Positions 59,781-64,000 of a stretch of DNA of 64,000 nt are shown here, piece by piece. The stretch's first letter is position 1. Each line of letters opens with the position of its first letter. The notes under the pieces are model-generated. The model did not search any database. It saw only the letters and a program-made list of their open reading frames with translations, and had not been told where the DNA came from. The DNA is from Phytophthora quininea (Eukaryota; Oomycota; Peronosporomycetes; Peronosporales; Peronosporaceae), in contig JAAVTG010001010.1 of the NCBI GenBank assembly GCA_011947345.1, forward strand, positions 1 to 64,000, written 5' to 3'. The position numbers and the translations under genes were made by a program.

Positions 59781-61125
59781 ATGGAGGATCAGTCTGGTCT
59801 CCTCGGCGATGTGACTGCTGATGGTGATATCCAAGGCCTCCTGGGCCCCCTCGACGACGACGAGGACGATGATCTTCTAGCGTACCAGGTCTTGTTCCCA
59901 CCTCTAACTGTTGACTCCCTCCAAGTGCAGCGCGGAGGATCACGGCCTGGTAAAGCCAGAAACAAAGACAGGGAGTTTGAGACGCGCTACAAGCGCTTCA
60001 TGAAGCAGTACTTCGATGAGAATCCCGTCTACAATGATGACGAGTTCCGTGAGTGCAACCGGATGAGCAAGGGCATGTTCAAGAGGGTGCTGGATGGAGT
60101 GTTAGAAGTGGATTCTGATTACTTCGAGCAGCGTACTGACGCTGCTAAAAGACTGGGAATACATCCAATAATGAAGATTACAGCCGCTCTGCGAGTGCTT
60201 GCCTACGCTCTACCTGCCGTTTGCTTGGACGAAAACCTGGAGATGTCTGGGACTGTCGTATACGGAAGCCTAACGCACTTTGTTGAGGCCGTGGACAAGC
60301 GATTTGGCTCCAAATACTTGCGATCACTAACTCAATTGAATATGCAGCGACTTCTAATGATGAATGCGCAGCGCGGATTCGTGGGCATGTGGTGCAGCAT
60401 TGACTGCATGCATTGGGAATGGAAAAACTGCCCATACGAATGGGCAGGGAGTTCAAAGGCAAAGAAAACTAGCCTACTGTTGTCTTGGAGGCATGCGCCG
60501 ATCACGAATTGTGGATTTGGCATGCCCGCTTTGGCTGGCCTGGGTCACTGAACGACTTGAACATTTTAGACCGATCCCCTGTGTTTGACAACCTAGTGAG
60601 CGGGGCTACTCCTCGTGTTGAGTTTGAGGTGAATGGAAACTCGTACGACATGCCATACTGTCTGGCAGATGGCATATACCCAGAGTGGCCAGTGTTTATG
60701 AAGGCATTGCCGCAATGTCGTGGCAATAAACAGAAGAGGTTTACACGAGAGCAGGAAAGATGTCGCAAAGACGTTGAGCGAGCTTTTGGTGTGCTCCAAG
60801 CTCGGTGGGGATACTAGCTGTTCCCTGCAAGCTCCATTCACGGCTGGATATGTGTAAGGTGATGCGAGCATGCATCATATTACACAATATGATTTGTGAA
60901 GAGAATCGGGACTCATACGTAGACGAACACGGCTATTTGTTCAGGGACAAAGACAACCAGCATTTGTACAAACTCCGCGTGTCCCGCCCAGTTGGTCTAC
61001 GACCAAGATCAATTGGAGAGATTTCGGCACATATTAGCGCTATGGAGAACGAAGAGCGGTATAATCAACTGCAAAACGACATGATAGAGCACGTGTGGCA
61101 ATTTTTTGGTAACCAGGACAAGTAG
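59781..61125 (+). CDS. Harbinger transposase (DDE_4 type)
   Basis: About 448 residues from ATG 59781 (MEDQSGLLGDVTADGD). An acidic start is followed by FETRYKRFMKQYFDENPVY and MSKGMFKRVLDGVLEV. The catalytic core has WCSIDCMHWEWKNCP (first Asp), PGSLNDLNIL (second Asp) and CRKDVERAFGVLQARW (Glu). The tail is VMRACIILHNMICEENRDSY. All three catalytic residues are present. The frame breaks near 60455-60485 (KGKExxxPTVVLEACADHEL, probably two indels) and at 60807-60810 (G4, five would fit; RWG|ILAVPCKLHS). If these are base-calling errors the enzyme may be active. It should cut at the terminal repeats and insert at TAA/TTA. Confidence 0.88.
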
Positions 61126-61236
61126 GATGCAAGGCAACCAGATAACTACATTTTTATTTTACTGTTGCGAGTTTGAATCGAATCCAACTCTTTGTTATCG
61201 TCAGCATGAATGAAGCCATAAAAACTCAGCGGAAAA

Positions 61237-62462
61237 TCAAAGCGATATCTCGGCCTCTGGAGTAGCAGAAGCAGCCATGGATATTTGAGCCAGAGGGATG
61301 CTTGGTGCCATGAATGGAGTCATCGTCGGGGACAGTGAGAGCGGTGTCGCCCTGTCCAGCACAACGCTGCATTCCAAGCGGGGTTCTGTAAACGACGATT
61401 GAGTTTCCGCAAGGAATGTCTGCGCAGAATTTCCTCCTTGATCGCATTGAAGTGGGCGAGCATTTTCGTTGCCAAATGCAAGAGTTTCCGGTTGTTGTGG
61501 CATGTCCGATATCGGTGGTTCTCGCTGTGTTGGTGGGTCAGAACTTGGAAACGATGCACTGGAGTCGCCCGTCAGTGCATTTAAACGCCGAAGTAGGTCG
61601 GCACGCCGCTTGTAGAGGTATGCTGAGTGCTCAGGTCCATTGGGCTGAATCTTAAACAACTCGTTCAACATTTGATGGAGCGATTGCTCTTCTTTCAAGC
61701 GGTGTTGGGCCTGGTTAACCCGCAGCTGTTCCTTGAGAACGTCGATCTTCACACTCAGCGAATTGGAGACAGCTTCCTGGGCTATCACGGTGCGGTACTG
61801 CAGCGACCGCTCTGCTTTTTGTCGTTTAGCAGCTTTCACACCCTGCGTTGGACGAATTTCCCCACGCCATTGACCGCAACTTGCGGTTCCACCGGTGCAA
61901 CGGCTGTAGATGGTTCCACATCTTGGTCGTCGGCTGGCTTGCGCTTCTTCACGACTGTCGGTTTGTTCCGGTCAACGAGCTTTTCAACGGATGCCTGGAA
62001 TTTAGGGTACTTCGACAGGACATCGTAGCATTCGATGTAGGCAAAATCGTGTCCATGGCGTTGCTTGTACAATTTCAAGGTCTTCTTCATCATGTCTCGA
62101 TCAGTAGACCCTGACTCTCGCAAGGACTCGACACGGCTTACACAGCCGACATACTTCGCAATGGACTTTTGCATCTGTCCGCAATGTGCTTGCAGACTAG
62201 CCCAGGCCCGTGGAGCAAGCCTTCCCTGTTCTATCGCGTCAGCGATGGGTTCTGATCTCTCCATAGCGTCCTTCACTCGCATCCACATCGTCTCGGCCGT
62301 CTGGTTGATTCCGACCGACGGATCGGTAGACACATGGATGTAGGCTCTGGATAGCTCCAGATTCTCTACAGTGTGGTAGTTCTTTCCCCTGGGTGCCTTC
62401 TCGCGTGTAGGCATTGCGCTGGTGCCTGTGATCGGTGTCGCCTTGTGTTTGTCTTCGACCAA
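61237..62462 (-). CDS. Harbinger Myb/SANT-like accessory protein
   Basis: About 408 residues. ATG 62462 or 62414 (MPTREKAPRGKNYHTVENLE). The trihelix-like domain reads LSRAYIHVSTDPSVGINQTA, MWMRVKDAME and RAWASLQAHCGQMQKSIAKY, followed by YIECYDVLSKYPKF. The domain is the NAM-associated/Myb-SANT-like kind carried by the second gene of Harbinger elements, thought to bind DNA and import the transposase. After a one-base gap at ~61858 (AAA) it continues RPTQGVKAAKRQKAERSLQY with a helical C-terminus (EEQSLHQMLNELFKI) and a Ser/Pro-rich end. Convergent with the transposase, 111 bp between the stops. Confidence 0.82.
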
Positions 62463-62611
62463 CAGCCACCTATTTTGCCGCTACATTTGGCGGAAAGATC
62501 GCCGGGGATTGTCGTCGACTACATCTAGTTTGCCTTTTATCAGACGGGTGCGAGTCACGACAACAACTTCGAGGCCATCAAATAGCCAAACATGACTTTT
62601 GGTCGGCGTTT

Positions 62612-62633
62612 GTAGCAACCGGTGGGAATGCTC
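62612..62633 (-). repeat. Right terminal inverted repeat of the Harbinger element
   Basis: Perfect 22-bp match in inverted orientation to 59658-59679. TAA follows at 62634-62636. Confidence 0.95.
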
Positions 62634-62765
62634 TAAGTAGTTTAAGCTAAAACGTGCAGGCTTAAAAAACATGAAAATTGCCAAGTGCCATTTGTCCAAC
62701 ATAAAGCTAGGTTCTAGTTCGCAGTGGCAAGCTACTACATCTAGCCTAGAAATGCACCTCGACTC

Positions 62766-64000
62766 CTAATCGAAAATCTGCGTGTACACGATGTTTCTCG
62801 TGTGCACTCCTCCGTCCGGGTCTACGAACTCTGGATACTCAATCAACGCCTTGAACTTGCTTCGGGAGGTCACGCGAGACAACGCCACATACAACTGGCC
62901 ATGGGAAAGCACGGGAAGCCAAGTACAGCCTCAAGTTTAACACCGTCTGACCTTGGGCCTTGTTAATCGTCATGGCGAATGCTGGTTGCACGGGGAACTG
63001 CTTTCGTCGTAGCCGGAAGGGGAAATCGGAGTTGTCGTCGTCGCTCACGAACATAATTCTCGGGATGAGTACTTCTTGCCTGTTCGTTCTCCAGTCATAA
63101 TTGTTGCTCGAATGACGTGGTCCTTCAAGTCGACGATTCGTAGACGCGTCCCGTTGCACAGTCCAAGATCCGGGCTCAGATTTCTCATCATCATGAGGGG
63201 ACGCCCTTCTTCAGCAGTAGTCTGTGAGGTGGAATCCCGTTCATGTTCACCGAGTGGAGGAACTCCTGCTCGAAAAACGTTCCGTCATCATCCTCCACCG
63301 AGTCCACCGACAAATACTCCCGCGCTGTCTCCGGAAGTCAAGCTGCGACTGCCTCGTTGATTCTCCGTACCGTCTCATTTGTAGTCGTCAAAACCGTCCG
63401 GCTGGCAAAATATTCATCCGTCGCAACCTCTGGATTGGCAATGTCGGCATACATTGCGTCAATGATGCGGGCCATACCCCTAGGTGTTGCCCCTGGAGCT
63501 ATTTCCTCGTCTTCGTCTTCCTTTACAGGAGGATTCGGGACCAGCATATCAGCAAGAATCTTGATGTAGTCATTGCCGAGGTCCGCACGTTTTCGTGCCG
63601 ACCCTCTCCAACGGCAAGCAAAACATCAGAGAGAGAGGATATCCTCGTCGCTTCCTCCTGTCCCCTCGCTCCCAATGCGCATATTCTGTGTTAACCGAAC
63701 CTGCAAAAGTGTCTCCACAGAGGCGATTCCTATATACATGCGTTGATCATTTCTGCAGGCGTGCCTCTCTTCACGACAGAAGGATCTGGCAGACACCTCC
63801 TGAGAGCACAAAAACCTTTCTGCCGAAAGGCTCCTTGGGGTTATTCACAATGTCCCGTAGCATTCGGTCGACAGCCTCAGACGTGTGGCGATGGGTCATC
63901 GGAGCTTCATCCCAAATGACCAAACTGGTCTGCTGGATAAGCTTGCGCAGGTGCGATTGTTGGAAAATCGAACACGTAGAGTCCTTGTCCAGTTTCAGCG
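62766..64000 (-). CDS. Helitron-type Pif1 helicase, 3' part, truncated by the window edge
   Basis: Minus strand, entering at 64000 and ending at TAG 62766-62768. Landmarks in order: SLVIWDEAPMTHRHTSEAVD (Walker B, ~63900), DEYFASRTVLTTTNETVRRI (~63380), KKGVPLMMMRNLSPDLGLCN (~63190), DFPFRLRRKQFPVQPAFAMT then INKAQGQTV (motif V, ~62980), GQLYVALSRVTSRSKFKALI (motif VI, ~62880) and the tail VHTRNIVYTQIFD. This is the Pif1 helicase of Helitrons, used for rolling-circle transposition. At least three one-base shifts occur (for example ~62905, a C/G run). Stops are few, so this copy is much younger than the remnant at 2890-3630. The Rep domain would lie beyond the right edge. Confidence 0.85.

Larger units (their letters stand above)
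59658..62633 (+). mobile_element. PIF/Harbinger DNA transposon, structurally complete (2,976 bp)
   Basis: The ends are perfect 22-bp inverted repeats (59658-59679 and 62612-62633; outer part GAGCATTCCCACC), flanked by TAA on each side (59655-59657 and 62634-62636), the 3-bp target duplication typical of Harbinger. Inside are the two genes expected of an autonomous copy: transposase (+) and Myb/SANT-like protein (-), convergent. Identical repeats and near-intact genes suggest a recent insertion. The only breaks are one-base shifts, mostly at homopolymers. Confidence 0.93.

Overview
The window is nuclear DNA from an oomycete, most likely Phytophthora or another peronosporalean. Short introns (mostly 57-90 bp, GT...AG, many with a CTAAC or CTGAC branch-like motif), GC-rich third positions, tandem ankyrin units of the VVQWLHxxRxEGCT type, INR/FPR-like core promoters (a CCTCATTCCTGAATTTT match at 38325-38341), Harbinger, pogo, hAT, MULE and Helitron remnants, and zoospore-flagellum genes all fit this. 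No tRNA, rRNA or CRISPR array was seen.

Region 1 (1-24.7 kb) is a gene-poor transposon graveyard. It opens with a strongly strand-asymmetric block and two tandem ~1.2 kb copies of a repeat built from ~120-130 bp units. A related copy lies inverted at 13.68-17.18 kb, split by a complete pogo-type element (13786-15433) with terminal inverted repeats and TA duplications. Between and after these lie decayed Helitron helicase, Mutator-like, hAT-like, C2H2 zinc-finger and Harbinger sequences.

Region 2 (24.7-59.1 kb) is a compact gene island. In order: an ankyrin protein (-), WDR53 (-), a weak coding zone, a coiled-coil protein (+), CFAP57 (+), an ankyrin fragment (+), a paralogue of the coiled-coil protein (-), a secreted endonuclease/exonuclease/phosphatase-family protein (-), an acidic disordered protein (+), a protein with 18 EF-hand-like motifs (-), a mucin-like membrane glycoprotein (-), two unassigned genes, the U2 snRNP-associated factor U2SURP/SR140 (-), proteasome subunit PSMB3 (-), a BAR-like/KIAA0513-like protein (+), signal peptidase subunit SPCS3 (-), a multi-pass membrane protein (-) and mitochondrial methionyl-tRNA formyltransferase (+, seven exons). 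Most are housekeeping genes (splicing, proteasome, ER processing, mitochondrial translation). CFAP57 and probably the EF-hand protein belong to the flagellum.

Region 3 (59.6-64 kb) holds a structurally complete PIF/Harbinger transposon (59658-62633: 22-bp perfect terminal repeats, TAA target duplications, transposase and Myb/SANT-like genes convergent). Next to it is the 3' part of a Helitron-type helicase gene running off the right edge.

Many conserved genes are interrupted by single-base frameshifts, nearly all at short homopolymers, and joining the frames restores family-typical proteins. I read these as base-calling errors of an unpolished assembly, and I give such genes as one CDS across the breaks. 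True decay, with transition-type stops and lost catalytic residues, is seen mainly in the transposons.
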